Below are positions 41,437-49,199 of a DNA stretch of 64,000 nt, one piece after another (position 1 is the stretch's first letter; each line of letters begins with the position of its first letter). A model generated the notes under the pieces. It worked only from the letters and a program-made list of their open reading frames with translations, was not told the origin of the DNA and did not search any database. The stretch is from the NCBI RefSeq assembly GCF_029968035.1, contig NZ_JASCIQ010000016.1, positions 104,801-168,800 on the forward strand, read 5' to 3'. Both the position numbers and the translations under genes were made by a program. This DNA is from Streptomyces cavernicola. Lineage in GTDB: Bacteria; Actinomycetota; Actinomycetes; Streptomycetales; Streptomycetaceae.

Positions 41437-41457
41437 GGCGCCGCAACCGGCGGCGCC
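41437..41457. terminator. Terminator between whiD and lysR-type gene
   Basis: Arms GGCGCCGC (41437-41444) and GCGGCGCC (41450-41457) enclose a 5-nt loop in the convergent gap. Confidence 0.5.
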
Positions 41458-41474
41458 GGTACGGCCGGGGCGGC

Positions 41475-42371
41475 TCAGCGGGACGCGGCCGTGGCGAGGT
41501 GGTCGAGCGTGGCCGCGACCGCCGGGACCTGCGCCAGGTCGGGCAGGGTGAGCGCGACGATCTCGCGGCGCACGGCGGGCTCCACCGCGACCGCACGGGC
41601 CCCCTTCGGCCGTACGGACTCCAGGGCGAGCTCGGGCAGCACCGCGACGCCGAGGCCCGCGCCGACCAGGCTGATCACCGCCGGGTAGTCGTCGGTCGCG
41701 AAGTCGATGCGGGGGGTGAAGCCGGCGCTCTCGCAGACGTCCACCAGCTGTCGGCGGCAGCGCGGGCAGCCCGCGATCCAGGGCTCGTCCGCGAGTTCGC
41801 CGATGGCGACGGAGGCCGAGCGGGCCAGGCGGTGCCGCTCCGGGACCAGGCCGACGAGCCGGTCGGCGAGCAGCGGGCGGACGACCAGGTCGCTCCAGTC
41901 CTCCGTGGCGTGCGCGCCGTCGTACCGGAAAGCGAGGGCCACGTCGCAGTCGCCCTCGCGGAGCATCTCCACCGAGCGCGGCGGTTCGGCGTCGACGAGG
42001 GAGACGCGGGTGCCGGGGTGGGCGGCGCGGAGGGCGGCGAGCGCGGTCGGCACGAGCGCGGAGCTGCCGCTGGGGAAGGAGACGAGGCGGACGCGGCCGG
42101 CGCGCAGACCGGCGATGGCGGCGACCTCCTCCTCGGCCGCGGTGAGGCCGGCGAGGATGCCCGAGGCGTGTCTGACCAGGGCTTCGCCGGCCTGTGTGAG
42201 GCGCATCTCGCGGCCCGTGCGGATCAGCAGCGGGGTGCCGGTGGACTGTTCGAGGGCCTTCATCTGCTGACTGACGGCGGGCTGGGTGCAGCCGAGCTCG
42301 CGGGCCGCCGCGGAGAAGGAGCCGGTGGCGGCGACGGCTCGGAGTACGCGGAGATGGCGGGCCTCGATCAT
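41475..42371 (-). CDS. LysR-family transcriptional regulator
   Basis: The 298-residue protein starts at ATG 42371 (MIEARHLRVLRAVAA); an earlier start at 42389 is unlikely. The N-terminal winged helix-turn-helix reads LRAVAATGSFSAAARELGCTQPAVSQQMKALE, and the C-terminal domain has the LysR substrate pattern (VRLVSFPSGSSALVPTALAAL; TDDYPAVISLVGAGLGVAVLP). No ribosome binding site precedes the ATG, while TATGCT sits six bases upstream, so a leaderless mRNA is possible. It is divergent from the MOSC gene 80 bp away; the CTTG-GGG-CAAG palindrome (about 42391-42401) and nearby ATTAAT could be its operator. Confidence 0.9.
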   Translation of the reverse strand: MIEARHLRVLRAVAATGSFSAAARELGCTQPAVSQQMKALEQSTGTPLLIRTGREMRLTQAGEALVRHASGILAGLTAAEEEVAAIAGLRAGRVRLVSFPSGSSALVPTALAALRAAHPGTRVSLVDAEPPRSVEMLREGDCDVALAFRYDGAHATEDWSDLVVRPLLADRLVGLVPERHRLARSASVAIGELADEPWIAGCPRCRRQLVDVCESAGFTPRIDFATDDYPAVISLVGAGLGVAVLPELALESVRPKGARAVAVEPAVRREIVALTLPDLAQVPAVAATLDHLATAASR

Positions 42372-42451
42372 GCATCGAGCATAAGCCACTCTTGGGGCAA
42401 GCGGCGATTAATGCGTCGACGCTTTGGCTTCGGTCGCCTAGCGTGCCGCGT

Positions 42452-43120
42452 ATGGAGCTTCTTTCGGTGAATGTGGGACGGCTCAAGGCCGTGGAGTACA
42501 CCGACGCCCCCGCGGGTGGGACCGGCATCGACAAGCGGCCCGTCGAGGGTCCGGTGCGGATCTCCGCGCCGGGGCCGAAGGGCGAGTTCGGCAGCGGGCT
42601 CGACGGGGACGTGGTGGCGGATCTGCGGCATCACGGCGGTGACGACCAGGCGGTGTACGCCCTCGCGCGCGAGGACCTGGACGCGTGGGAGCGCGAGCTC
42701 GGACGGCCGCTGGCCGCCGGCGCGTTCGGCGAGAACCTGACGACGTCGGGCGTGGACGTGAGCGGCGCGAGGATCGGCGAGCGGTGGCGGATCGGCGACG
42801 AGGTGGTCCTGGAGGTCACGTCCTCGCGGATTCCGTGCCGTACGTTCGCGGGGCATCTGGGAGAGAAGGGCTGGGTGCGGCGGTTCACGCAGGGCGGGGC
42901 GCCGGGGGCGTATCTGCGGGTGATCGAGCCGGGCGAGGTGCGGGCCGGGGACACGGTCGAGGTGGTGCACCGGCCGGACCACGAGGTCACCGTCGCCCTG
43001 CAGTTCAGGTCGGCCACCACCGAGCGGGCGCTGCTGCCGCGGACGCTCGCCGCCGGGGCCGCGCTGCACCCGGAGGCCCGCGCGGCGGCGCGCTCGTACG
43101 TGGAGAAGTACGGGGAGTAG
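42452..43120 (+). CDS. MOSC domain-containing protein
   Basis: The 222-residue protein starts at ATG 42452 (MELLSVNVGRL). It matches the YiiM-like group: GEFGSGLDGDVVADLRHHGGDDQAVYALAREDLD, FGENLTTSGVDVSGARIGERWRIGD and the conserved Cys in SSRIPCRTFAGHL, which in MOSC proteins handles sulfur or molybdenum cofactor. The biochemical role is not settled. It is divergent from the LysR gene, which may control it (inference). Three copies of a 12-bp repeat that carries TAG span its stop codon. Confidence 0.9.
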   Translation: MELLSVNVGRLKAVEYTDAPAGGTGIDKRPVEGPVRISAPGPKGEFGSGLDGDVVADLRHHGGDDQAVYALAREDLDAWERELGRPLAAGAFGENLTTSGVDVSGARIGERWRIGDEVVLEVTSSRIPCRTFAGHLGEKGWVRRFTQGGAPGAYLRVIEPGEVRAGDTVEVVHRPDHEVTVALQFRSATTERALLPRTLAAGAALHPEARAAARSYVEKYGE

Positions 43121-43154
43121 TTCGGGGAGTAGTTCGGGGAGTAGTTCGGAGAGT
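43112..43154. repeat. 12-bp tandem repeat across the MOSC stop codon
   Basis: GGGGAGTAGTTC repeats exactly three times at 43112-43147, followed by a degenerate GGAGAGT. The 12-bp period keeps the frame, so each unit carries TAG in the same frame as the gene. Confidence 0.85.
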
Positions 43155-43247
43155 GGGCGAGCGGCGGGGAGGGGGCGGTTCCGGTCAGGCCTGCGGCGTA
43201 CGGGAGTTGGCGTCCGGGCGGATCAACGGGGCCCTTAGCCTTGGCCC

Positions 43248-44021
43248 ATGACTACCGCTCTGATCACCGGATCGACCGCGGGCATCGGCTCCGCCTTCGC
43301 CCGGCGGCTCGCCGCCGACGGCCACAACCTCGTCCTTGTCGCGCGCGACATCGCGCGGCTGCGGGAGCAGGCCACCGAACTCCACGACCGGCACGGCATC
43401 GAGGCCGAGGTGCTCTCCGCCGACCTGGCCACGGAGGAGGGCATCGCGGCGGTCGAGAAGCGGCTCGGCGACCGCAGGAACCCGGTCGACCTGCTGGTCA
43501 ACAACGCCGGCTTCGGCAACAAGGGGACCTACCTGGAGGTGCCCATGGCCGACGAGTTGACGATGCTGAAGGTGCACATCGAGGCGGTCCTCCGGCTCAC
43601 GTCGGCGGCCGTCGAGGTGATGCGGGAGCGCGGCCGGGGCGGTGTGGTGAACGTGGCGTCGGTGGCGGCGTTCGTGCCGCGCGGTACGTACGGGGCGTCC
43701 AAGGCGTGGGTCGTGCAGTTCACGCAGGGCGCGGCGAAGGACCTGGCCGGTTCCGGGGTGCGGCTGATGGCGCTGTGCCCCGGCTTCGTGCGTACGGAGT
43801 TCCACGAGCGGGCCGGGATGGGCACCGACAACATCCCCAAGTGGATGTGGCTGGACGCCGACAAGCTGGTGGCGGCGGCGCTCGCGGACCTGGCGCGGGG
43901 CAAGACGCTCTCGATCCCGGACCCGCGCTACAAGGTGATGATGGGCGCTGTGAAGGTGGTGCCGCGGAACCTGCTCGGCGGGCTGACGTCGCGGACGGGA
44001 CGCAAGTACGGGCCCCGGTGA
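43248..44021 (+). CDS. Short-chain dehydrogenase/reductase (SDR)
   Basis: The 257-residue protein starts at ATG 43248. It has the classical SDR pattern: TGSTAGIGSAFARRL (cofactor), VNNAGFGN, and YGASK (catalytic Tyr and Lys), with Ser in VNVASVAAF. The C-terminal half carries PGFVRTEFHERAGM. The substrate is unknown. It is probably transcribed with the downstream gene (73 bp apart) or on its own promoter; a Crp-type palindrome separates the two. Confidence 0.9.
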   Translation: MTTALITGSTAGIGSAFARRLAADGHNLVLVARDIARLREQATELHDRHGIEAEVLSADLATEEGIAAVEKRLGDRRNPVDLLVNNAGFGNKGTYLEVPMADELTMLKVHIEAVLRLTSAAVEVMRERGRGGVVNVASVAAFVPRGTYGASKAWVVQFTQGAAKDLAGSGVRLMALCPGFVRTEFHERAGMGTDNIPKWMWLDADKLVAAALADLARGKTLSIPDPRYKVMMGAVKVVPRNLLGGLTSRTGRKYGPR

Positions 44022-44045
44022 CGGCAGCCCCCCACCCCGGCAACT

Positions 44046-44065
44046 GTGACGTACGTCACTAAAAT
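44046..44065 (+). promoter_or_regulatory. Crp-like palindrome joined to a -10 box
   Basis: GTGACGTACGTCAC at 44046-44059 is a perfect palindrome. It equals the Streptomyces Crp motif GTG-N6-G-N-CAC and, with the flanking bases, TGTGA-N6-TCACT. TAAAAT (44060-44065) follows directly as a -10. The next gene starts at 44095. The operator would cover the -35 region. Confidence 0.6.
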
Positions 44066-44094
44066 GGACGTATCCCATCGACTCGGGAGCGGCC

Positions 44095-44787
44095 ATGAAG
44101 TTCGTGCAGATCATCGACTACAAGACCAGTCAGTTCGACGCCATGAGCGCCGTTCTGGACCAGTGGGTCGAGCAGACGAAGGGGAAGCGGACCACCGGGC
44201 ACGCGGTGACCGGCAAGGACCGCTCCGACAGCAACCACTACGTCGACATCGTGGAGTTCGACTCGTACGAAGAGGCCATGAAGAACTCGCAACTCCCCGA
44301 GACCGACAAGATGTTCCACGAGATCGTGGCGCTCTGTGACGGCATGCCGTCGTTCACGGATCTCGATGTGGTGCGGGACGAGCAGATCAACGCGGCGACG
44401 GCTCGCCGGTTCTTCGACGAGATCGCCATGGGCGGGAATCTGGGCCTGATCGACGAGGTGTTCGCGGACGGTTACACCGACCACGACGTCGCGAACCAGG
44501 AGTTGTCCGAGACCGGGAGGGACATCGTCCGGCGGGACGTCACGATGTGGCGGAACGCCTTCGACATGACGTTCTCGATCGACCACCAGGCCTCGGAGGG
44601 CGACTGCGTGGCGACCCTCTGGACGTGGACCGGCACGCACAAGGGCACGTTCATGGACATCCCCGGCACGGGCCGGGAGTGCACCATGACCGGCACCACG
44701 TTCTTCCAGTTCGAGGACGGCCTGATCAAGGAAGGCTGGTGGCACCTCGACGTGGCCCGGCTGATGGGCCAGCTCGGCGCCACGTAG
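44095..44787 (+). CDS. Two-domain protein: ferredoxin-like monooxygenase domain plus SnoaL/ester-cyclase-like domain
   Basis: The 230-residue protein starts at ATG 44095. Residues 1-95 form an ABM/EthD-like alpha-beta sandwich (MKFVQIIDYKTSQFDAMSAV; HYVDIVEFDSYEEAMKNSQL). Residues about 100-225 match SnoaL-like polyketide or ester cyclases (ATARRFFDEIAMGGNLGLIDEVFADGYTDHDV; TWTGTHKGTFMDIPGTGREC; FEDGLIKEGWWHLDVARLM). Both folds are common in small-molecule oxidation and cyclisation. The fused substrate is not known. A Crp-like palindrome abuts its -10 box. A 14-bp perfect terminator follows. Confidence 0.8.
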   Translation: MKFVQIIDYKTSQFDAMSAVLDQWVEQTKGKRTTGHAVTGKDRSDSNHYVDIVEFDSYEEAMKNSQLPETDKMFHEIVALCDGMPSFTDLDVVRDEQINAATARRFFDEIAMGGNLGLIDEVFADGYTDHDVANQELSETGRDIVRRDVTMWRNAFDMTFSIDHQASEGDCVATLWTWTGTHKGTFMDIPGTGRECTMTGTTFFQFEDGLIKEGWWHLDVARLMGQLGAT

Positions 44788-44815
44788 GAACGCTGCAAAG
44801 GGACACCGACATGGG

Positions 44816-44853
44816 GAAGGCCCCCGTCCGCGTGCTGCGGGACGGGGGCCTTC
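44816..44853. terminator. Bidirectional terminator before groEL
   Basis: Arms 44816-44829 and 44840-44853 (14 nt) are perfectly complementary around a 10-nt loop, between the convergent two-domain gene and groEL. Confidence 0.8.
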
Positions 44854-44878
44854 GCCTCTGCGTCAGGCGCGGAGTGCG

Positions 44879-46507
44879 TCAGTGCGCGTGGCCGTGACCG
44901 TGGCCGTGACCGGCCTCGGGCTCCTCCTCGGCCGGCTTCTCGACGACCAGGGTCTCGGTCGTGAGCAGCAGGGAGGCGATGGAGGCGGCGTTCTCCAGGG
45001 CGGAGCGGGTGACCTTGACCGGGTCGATGACGCCGGCCTTGACCAGGTCGCCGTACTCGCCGGTGGCGGCGTTGAAGCCCTCGCCCTTGCCGAGCTCGGC
45101 GACCTTCGAGGTGATGACGTAGCCCTCGAGGCCGGCGTTCTCGGCGATCCAGCGGAGCGGCTCGACGGCGGCGCGGCGGACGACGGCGACACCGGTGGCC
45201 TCGTCGCCCTCCTTGCCGAGGTTGCCCTCGAGGACCTTCACGGCGTGGACGAGCGCGGAGCCACCACCGGAGACGATGCCCTCCTCGACCGCGGCGCGGG
45301 TCGCGGAGATGGCGTCCTCCAGACGGTGCTTCTTCTCCTTCAGCTCCACCTCGGTGGCGGCGCCGACCTTGATCACGCACACGCCGCCGGCCAGCTTCGC
45401 GAGGCGCTCCTGGAGCTTCTCGCGGTCCCAGTCGGAGTCCGTGGACTCGATCTCGGCCTTGATCTGGTTGACGCGGCCCGCGACGTCCTCGGCGTTGCCG
45501 CCGCCGTCGACGATGGTCGTGTCGTCCTTGGTGATGGTGACGCGGCGGGCGGTGCCGAGCACGTCCAGACCGGCCTGGTCGAGCTTGAGGCCGACCTCCT
45601 CGGCGATGACGGTGGCACCGGTGAGGGTGGCCATGTCGCCGAGCATCGCCTTGCGGCGGTCACCGAAGCCGGGGGCCTTCACGGCGACGGCGTTGAACGT
45701 GCCGCGGATCTTGTTCACGACCAGGGTCGACAGGGCCTCGCCCTCGACGTCCTCGGCGATGATCAGGAGCGGCTTGGAGCCACCGGCCTGGATGACCTTC
45801 TCGAGGAGCGGGAGCAGGTCCTGGATCGAGGCGATCTTGCCCTGGTGGATCAGGATGTACGGGTCGTCGAGGACGGCCTCCATACGCTCCTGGTCGGTGA
45901 CGAAGTACGGGGACAGGTAGCCCTTGTCGAAGGCCATGCCCTCGGTGAAGTCCAGCTCCAGACCGAAGGTGTTGGACTCCTCGACGGTGATGACGCCGTC
46001 CTTGCCGACCTTGTCCATCGCCTCGGCGATGAGCTCACCGATCTGCTTGTCCTGGGCGGACAGCGCGGCGACGGCGGCGATGTCCTCCTTGGAGTCGATC
46101 GGGCGGGCGGTGGCGACGAGGTCCTCGGAGACGGCCTTGACGGCGGCGTCGATGCCCTTCTTCAGGGCGGCCGGGGAGGCGCCGGCGGCGACGTTGCGCA
46201 GACCCTCGCGGACCAGGGCCTGGGCGAGCACGGTGGCGGTGGTCGTACCGTCACCCGCGATGTCGTTGGTCTTGGTCGCCACCTCCTTCACCAGCTGCGC
46301 GCCGAGGTTCTCGTACGCGTCCTCGACCTCGACCTCACGGGCGATGGTGACGCCGTCGTTGGTGATGGTGGGGGCGCCGAACTTCTTGTCGATGACGACG
46401 TTGCGGCCCTTGGGGCCGATCGTCACCTTGACCGTGTCGGCAAGCTTGTTGACGCCGCGCTCGAGGGCGCGACGGGCGTCCTCGTCGAACTTCAGGATCT
46501 TCGCCAT
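44879..46507 (-). CDS. groEL1: Chaperonin GroEL1 with His-rich C-terminus
   Basis: The 542-residue protein starts at ATG 46507. Typical regions include KLADTVKVTIGPKGRNVVID, the ATP-binding GDGTTTATVLAQ and the hinge KFGAPTITNDG. The C-terminus ends AGHGHGHGHAH instead of the canonical GGM repeats, as in actinobacterial GroEL1 paralogues linked to groES; Streptomyces has a second, canonical groEL2 elsewhere (family knowledge). The His-rich tail could bind metal ions. It follows groES on the same strand, with a 100-bp gap that holds a hairpin at 46542-46576. Confidence 0.96.
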   Translation of the reverse strand: MAKILKFDEDARRALERGVNKLADTVKVTIGPKGRNVVIDKKFGAPTITNDGVTIAREVEVEDAYENLGAQLVKEVATKTNDIAGDGTTTATVLAQALVREGLRNVAAGASPAALKKGIDAAVKAVSEDLVATARPIDSKEDIAAVAALSAQDKQIGELIAEAMDKVGKDGVITVEESNTFGLELDFTEGMAFDKGYLSPYFVTDQERMEAVLDDPYILIHQGKIASIQDLLPLLEKVIQAGGSKPLLIIAEDVEGEALSTLVVNKIRGTFNAVAVKAPGFGDRRKAMLGDMATLTGATVIAEEVGLKLDQAGLDVLGTARRVTITKDDTTIVDGGGNAEDVAGRVNQIKAEIESTDSDWDREKLQERLAKLAGGVCVIKVGAATEVELKEKKHRLEDAISATRAAVEEGIVSGGGSALVHAVKVLEGNLGKEGDEATGVAVVRRAAVEPLRWIAENAGLEGYVITSKVAELGKGEGFNAATGEYGDLVKAGVIDPVKVTRSALENAASIASLLLTTETLVVEKPAEEEPEAGHGHGHGHAH

Positions 46508-46541
46508 GGAGCTTTGTCAGTCCTCTCGAAAAACGAACAGC

Positions 46542-46576
46542 GCCCCCGGCACCCGGCTACTTAGGGTCGCGGGGGC
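46542..46576 (-). other. Intercistronic hairpin between groES and groEL1
   Basis: GCCCCCG (46542-46548) pairs with CGGGGGC (46570-46576), extended by ACCC/GGGT inside. It could be a processing or partial-termination site that gives separate groES and groEL1 levels (inference). Confidence 0.45.
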
Positions 46577-46607
46577 CAGGGGCGCAGTTCAAAGCAATAC
46601 CGGTGAA

Positions 46608-46916
46608 TTACTTCTCGACGATCGCGAGCACGTCGCGAGCCGAGAGGACGAGGTACTCCTCGCCGTTGTACTTCACCTCGGTGCCGCCGTACTTGCTGTA
46701 CAGCACGATGTCGCCGGACTTCACGTCGAGCGGCAGGCGCTCGCCGTTCTCGAAGCGGCCCGGACCGACGGCGAGGACGACGCCCTCCTGGGGCTTCTCC
46801 TTCGCGGTGTCCGGAATGACCAGGCCAGAGGCCGTGGTCTGCTCGGCGTCGAGCGGCTGGACCACAATGCGGTCCTCGAGCGGCTTGATGGCAACCTTGG
46901 AGCTGGCGGTCGTCAC
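46608..46916 (-). CDS. groES: Co-chaperonin GroES
   Basis: The 102-residue protein starts at ATG 46916. The family reads VAIKPLEDRIVVQPLDAEQTTASGLVIP (the mobile loop in its second half), and VLAVGPGRFENGERLPLDVKSGDIVLYSKYGGTEV. It caps the GroEL ring and closes the folding cage. It is the first gene of the operon, downstream of two CIRCE elements and a TTGACC-CATAGT promoter. Confidence 0.97.
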   Translation of the reverse strand: MTTASSKVAIKPLEDRIVVQPLDAEQTTASGLVIPDTAKEKPQEGVVLAVGPGRFENGERLPLDVKSGDIVLYSKYGGTEVKYNGEEYLVLSARDVLAIVEK

Positions 46917-47015
46917 GATCCGACCTCCCCCTTCGGAGATCTCACGGGGTTAACTGTCTGAGGTGGCGACCAGGTGGATCCGTCGTCGCGGGTGCCGGAC
47001 CTGCCCGTCGCTGTG

Positions 47016-47042
47016 TTGGCACTCTCCAACGGGGAGTGCCAG
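47016..47042 (-). promoter_or_regulatory. CIRCE element 1 (downstream of groES start point)
   Basis: TTGGCACTC-N9-GAGTGCCAG matches the HrcA operator consensus TTAGCACTC-N9-GAGTGCTAA at 15 of 18 arm positions. Confidence 0.85.
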
Positions 47043-47049
47043 AGCCGAC

Positions 47050-47077
47050 ACTATGGCCGCGATTAGCACTCGGTCAA
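47050..47077 (-). promoter_or_regulatory. groES promoter
   Basis: On the minus strand TTGACC (47072-47077) and CATAGT (47050-47055) are separated by 16 bp. The -35 lies inside the loop of CIRCE element 2. Confidence 0.65.
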
Positions 47078-47089
47078 GCGGAGTGCCAA
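47063..47089 (-). promoter_or_regulatory. CIRCE element 2 (over the groES -35)
   Basis: TTAGCACTC-N9-GAGTGCCAA differs from consensus at one arm position; the 9-bp spacer contains the -35 hexamer. Confidence 0.9.
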
Positions 47090-47192
47090 TTGCCTGCGGC
47101 GCGGCGGGGGGTTTTCGGGGCGGCCGCGCCGATCCGGGCTGTGTTGTGGGAGCTTTGGCCGTCTGCCGGGTGCGGGTTCGATGTGGCTGGGC

Positions 47193-47212
47193 GCGCAGTT
47201 CCCCGCGCCCCT
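47193..47212 (+). repeat. Dispersed repeat GCGCAGTTCCCCGCGCCCCT, copy 1
   Basis: The 20-bp sequence is identical in copies at 57398-57417 and 57502-57521, all in intergenic DNA. It is a known kind of short repeat in Streptomyces genomes (recollection). Confidence 0.8.
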
Positions 47213-47241
47213 GGGGTGCACACCCTCCGGGTGGCACCCCC

Positions 47242-48060
47242 TCAGAGGTAGTCCTCCAGCCTTGCCACCGTGTAGCCCTGGGCCTGGATGCTGCGGAGCA
47301 TCCGGGCCGTCGCCTCGGTCAGGGTCGCGCCGCCCAGCTCGGCGGGGCCGCGGAAGTGGGCGAGGATGATGTCGCCCGGACGCAGCCGTCCTTCGGCCGC
47401 GTACCGCAGGTCCTTGGCCTGCATGGAGGCCCGCCACAGGACCACCGCGGAGATCCCGCAGTCGGCCGCGGCGCGCAGGGTGTCGTCGTTGTACTCGCCG
47501 TACGGCGGCCGGAAGAGCCGGGGCTCGATGCCGAAGCGCTGCTTGAGCTTGTCCTGCTGGCCGCAGATCTCCCAGCGCTGACCCTCGTACGAGAGTCCGG
47601 GGAGGTACGGGTGGTCGAGGGTGTGGTTCTGGACGGTCGCGCCGACGGAGCGGAGCTCGCCGAAGTGCGCGTAGCCCGGACCGACCACGCGGTCCGTGAG
47701 GAACATGCTGACGGGGAGCTTCAACTCCCGGACCATGCGCACGAATTGCGGGTCGCGCTCGGCCCCGTCGTCGAAGGTCAGGAAAACCACCTTGTCGTCG
47801 GTGGGGACGCGGTCGACGACCGGGGGCAGTCCCGGTCCCGCGGCCGCGCGCACGGCCCGGACCTGCGGTTTCGGGGCCGGGGCGAGCGGCTTGTCGAGGC
47901 CCCAGCGGCGGGCGGTGGCCGTGGAGACCCGGCGCTCCTCGACCTTCTGGGCCGCCTTCCGGCCGAGCCGTTCGATCGGGTCGACGGACTGGGCGCAGCC
48001 GGTGAGCGCCAGCGCACCGGCTGCCAGCACCCCGGCGAGCAGCCGGTGCGCGCGCCTCAC
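47242..48060 (-). CDS. NodB-type polysaccharide deacetylase lipoprotein, second of two
   Basis: The 272-residue protein starts at GTG 48060 (VRRAHRLLAG), overlapping the previous gene's stop as GTGA. A lipobox LALTGC marks a lipoprotein. NodB motifs: TFDDGAE (catalytic Asp and metal Asp), QNHTLDHP (metal His), RLFRPPYGEYN, and DIILAHFRG for the last His. Such enzymes remove acetyl groups from GlcNAc or MurNAc of cell-wall glycans. The His-Asp-His metal set appears complete. It forms a translationally coupled pair with the gene at 48057-49022. Confidence 0.9.
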   Translation of the reverse strand: MRRAHRLLAGVLAAGALALTGCAQSVDPIERLGRKAAQKVEERRVSTATARRWGLDKPLAPAPKPQVRAVRAAAGPGLPPVVDRVPTDDKVVFLTFDDGAERDPQFVRMVRELKLPVSMFLTDRVVGPGYAHFGELRSVGATVQNHTLDHPYLPGLSYEGQRWEICGQQDKLKQRFGIEPRLFRPPYGEYNDDTLRAAADCGISAVVLWRASMQAKDLRYAAEGRLRPGDIILAHFRGPAELGGATLTEATARMLRSIQAQGYTVARLEDYL

Positions 48061-49022
48061 CGGCCGGCCTGCGCGGGCAGGTAGTCCTCCAGGCGCGCGA
48101 TCGCGTACCCCTTGTCCGTCACCGTCTTCAGGAGGCGGCGCATCATGTCGGGCATGGTGCCCTTCCAGTCCTCCTTGCCGCGGAAGTGCGTGAGGATGAT
48201 GTCGCCGGGGTGCAGGTCGCGGTCCCACTCGCGCCAGTCCATGCGGTCGACGAAGGCCTCGGCGTTCCACAGCGGCACGGACGTCACGCCGCAGGCCTTG
48301 GCCGCCTTGAGGGTGTCCTTGTTGTAGTTGCCGTACGGCGGGCGGAACAGCTGGGGGCGCTTGCCGTAGCGCTTCTCGATGATGTCCTGCATGCCGCAGA
48401 TCTCACGCTTCTGCTCGGCGTACGAGAGGCCCGGCATGTAGCGGTGGGTGAGGGTGTGGTTGTTCAGGCCTACGCCGCGGTCCTGCATCTTCTTGAAGAA
48501 GCCGTAGTCCTCCTTGATCAGGTAGTTGCTGAGGAATGCGGTGTACGGGATCTTGAGCTCGCTCATCATGCGGAGGAACTCGGGGTCCTTGTCGGCGCCG
48601 TCGTCGATGGTCAGGAAGACGACCTTGTCCTTGGTCGGGACGGTCGTGTAGACGGGCGGCAGGTTCTTCTGGCCGGTCACCTCGAAGCCCTTGCGGGTGG
48701 TGATGGGCTTCTTGGTCGTGGGCGGCTTCGGCGGGGTCAGCGGCATCTTGGCCACCTTCCACTTCTTGACCGCGGCCACGCGGGCGGCATGCGCGGCGGC
48801 CCGCTGCTCGGCCTGCTTGACCTGCTGGCCGTGGGCCGGCTCGACGGGGTCCTGCCCGCCGGCGCCGCCCGCGCAGCCGGAGGCCAGGGCGGCGGCGGTG
48901 AGCACGGCGATACCCGCCTTGATCTGCAGGGATCGGTTCCCGGCGAGGCTCAGGCGCCGGTTCCCGGCGAGGTGCGGGGATCGATTTCTGGCGAATTTGT
49001 CGTTTTGTCGTACTAGTTTCAT
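48057..49022 (-). CDS. NodB-type polysaccharide deacetylase lipoprotein, first of two
   Basis: The 321-residue protein starts at ATG 49022 (MKLVRQND) after AGGA. A basic start with HLAGNRRLSLAGNRSL repeats precedes a hydrophobic stretch with a lipobox (ALASGC). The NodB motifs are LTIDDGADK, LNNHTLTHRYM, RPQLFRPPYGNYN and DIILTHFRGKED. It is the paralogue of the downstream gene and the coding regions overlap by 4 bp. It should act on extracellular polysaccharide or peptidoglycan amino sugars. It is divergent from the methyltransferase gene 178 bp away. Confidence 0.92.
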   Translation of the reverse strand: MKLVRQNDKFARNRSPHLAGNRRLSLAGNRSLQIKAGIAVLTAAALASGCAGGAGGQDPVEPAHGQQVKQAEQRAAAHAARVAAVKKWKVAKMPLTPPKPPTTKKPITTRKGFEVTGQKNLPPVYTTVPTKDKVVFLTIDDGADKDPEFLRMMSELKIPYTAFLSNYLIKEDYGFFKKMQDRGVGLNNHTLTHRYMPGLSYAEQKREICGMQDIIEKRYGKRPQLFRPPYGNYNKDTLKAAKACGVTSVPLWNAEAFVDRMDWREWDRDLHPGDIILTHFRGKEDWKGTMPDMMRRLLKTVTDKGYAIARLEDYLPAQAGR

Positions 49023-49199
49023 GGCGTCGGATCCTGTCAGCGAGGGTCTGCCCCGCTCGGCCGACAGCGCCGCCGCAGCGGGCACGATCCACCGACTGGC
49101 CGACACGGGGGCGTTCCGACGTCGACCGCGCGCCGCGCACCGGGATGCCGGGCCCGTACCCGCGCCTGAGCCCGCCTCCGCGTCCCCGACAATGGCCGG

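Larger units (their letters stand above)
46917..47241. other. groES upstream region with heat-shock control and a dispersed repeat
   Basis: The 325-bp gap holds two CIRCE copies (47016-47042, 47063-47089), the groES promoter and, at 47193-47212, one copy of the dispersed element that recurs at 57398 and 57502. No coding frame was found between groES and the NodB gene. Confidence 0.65.
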
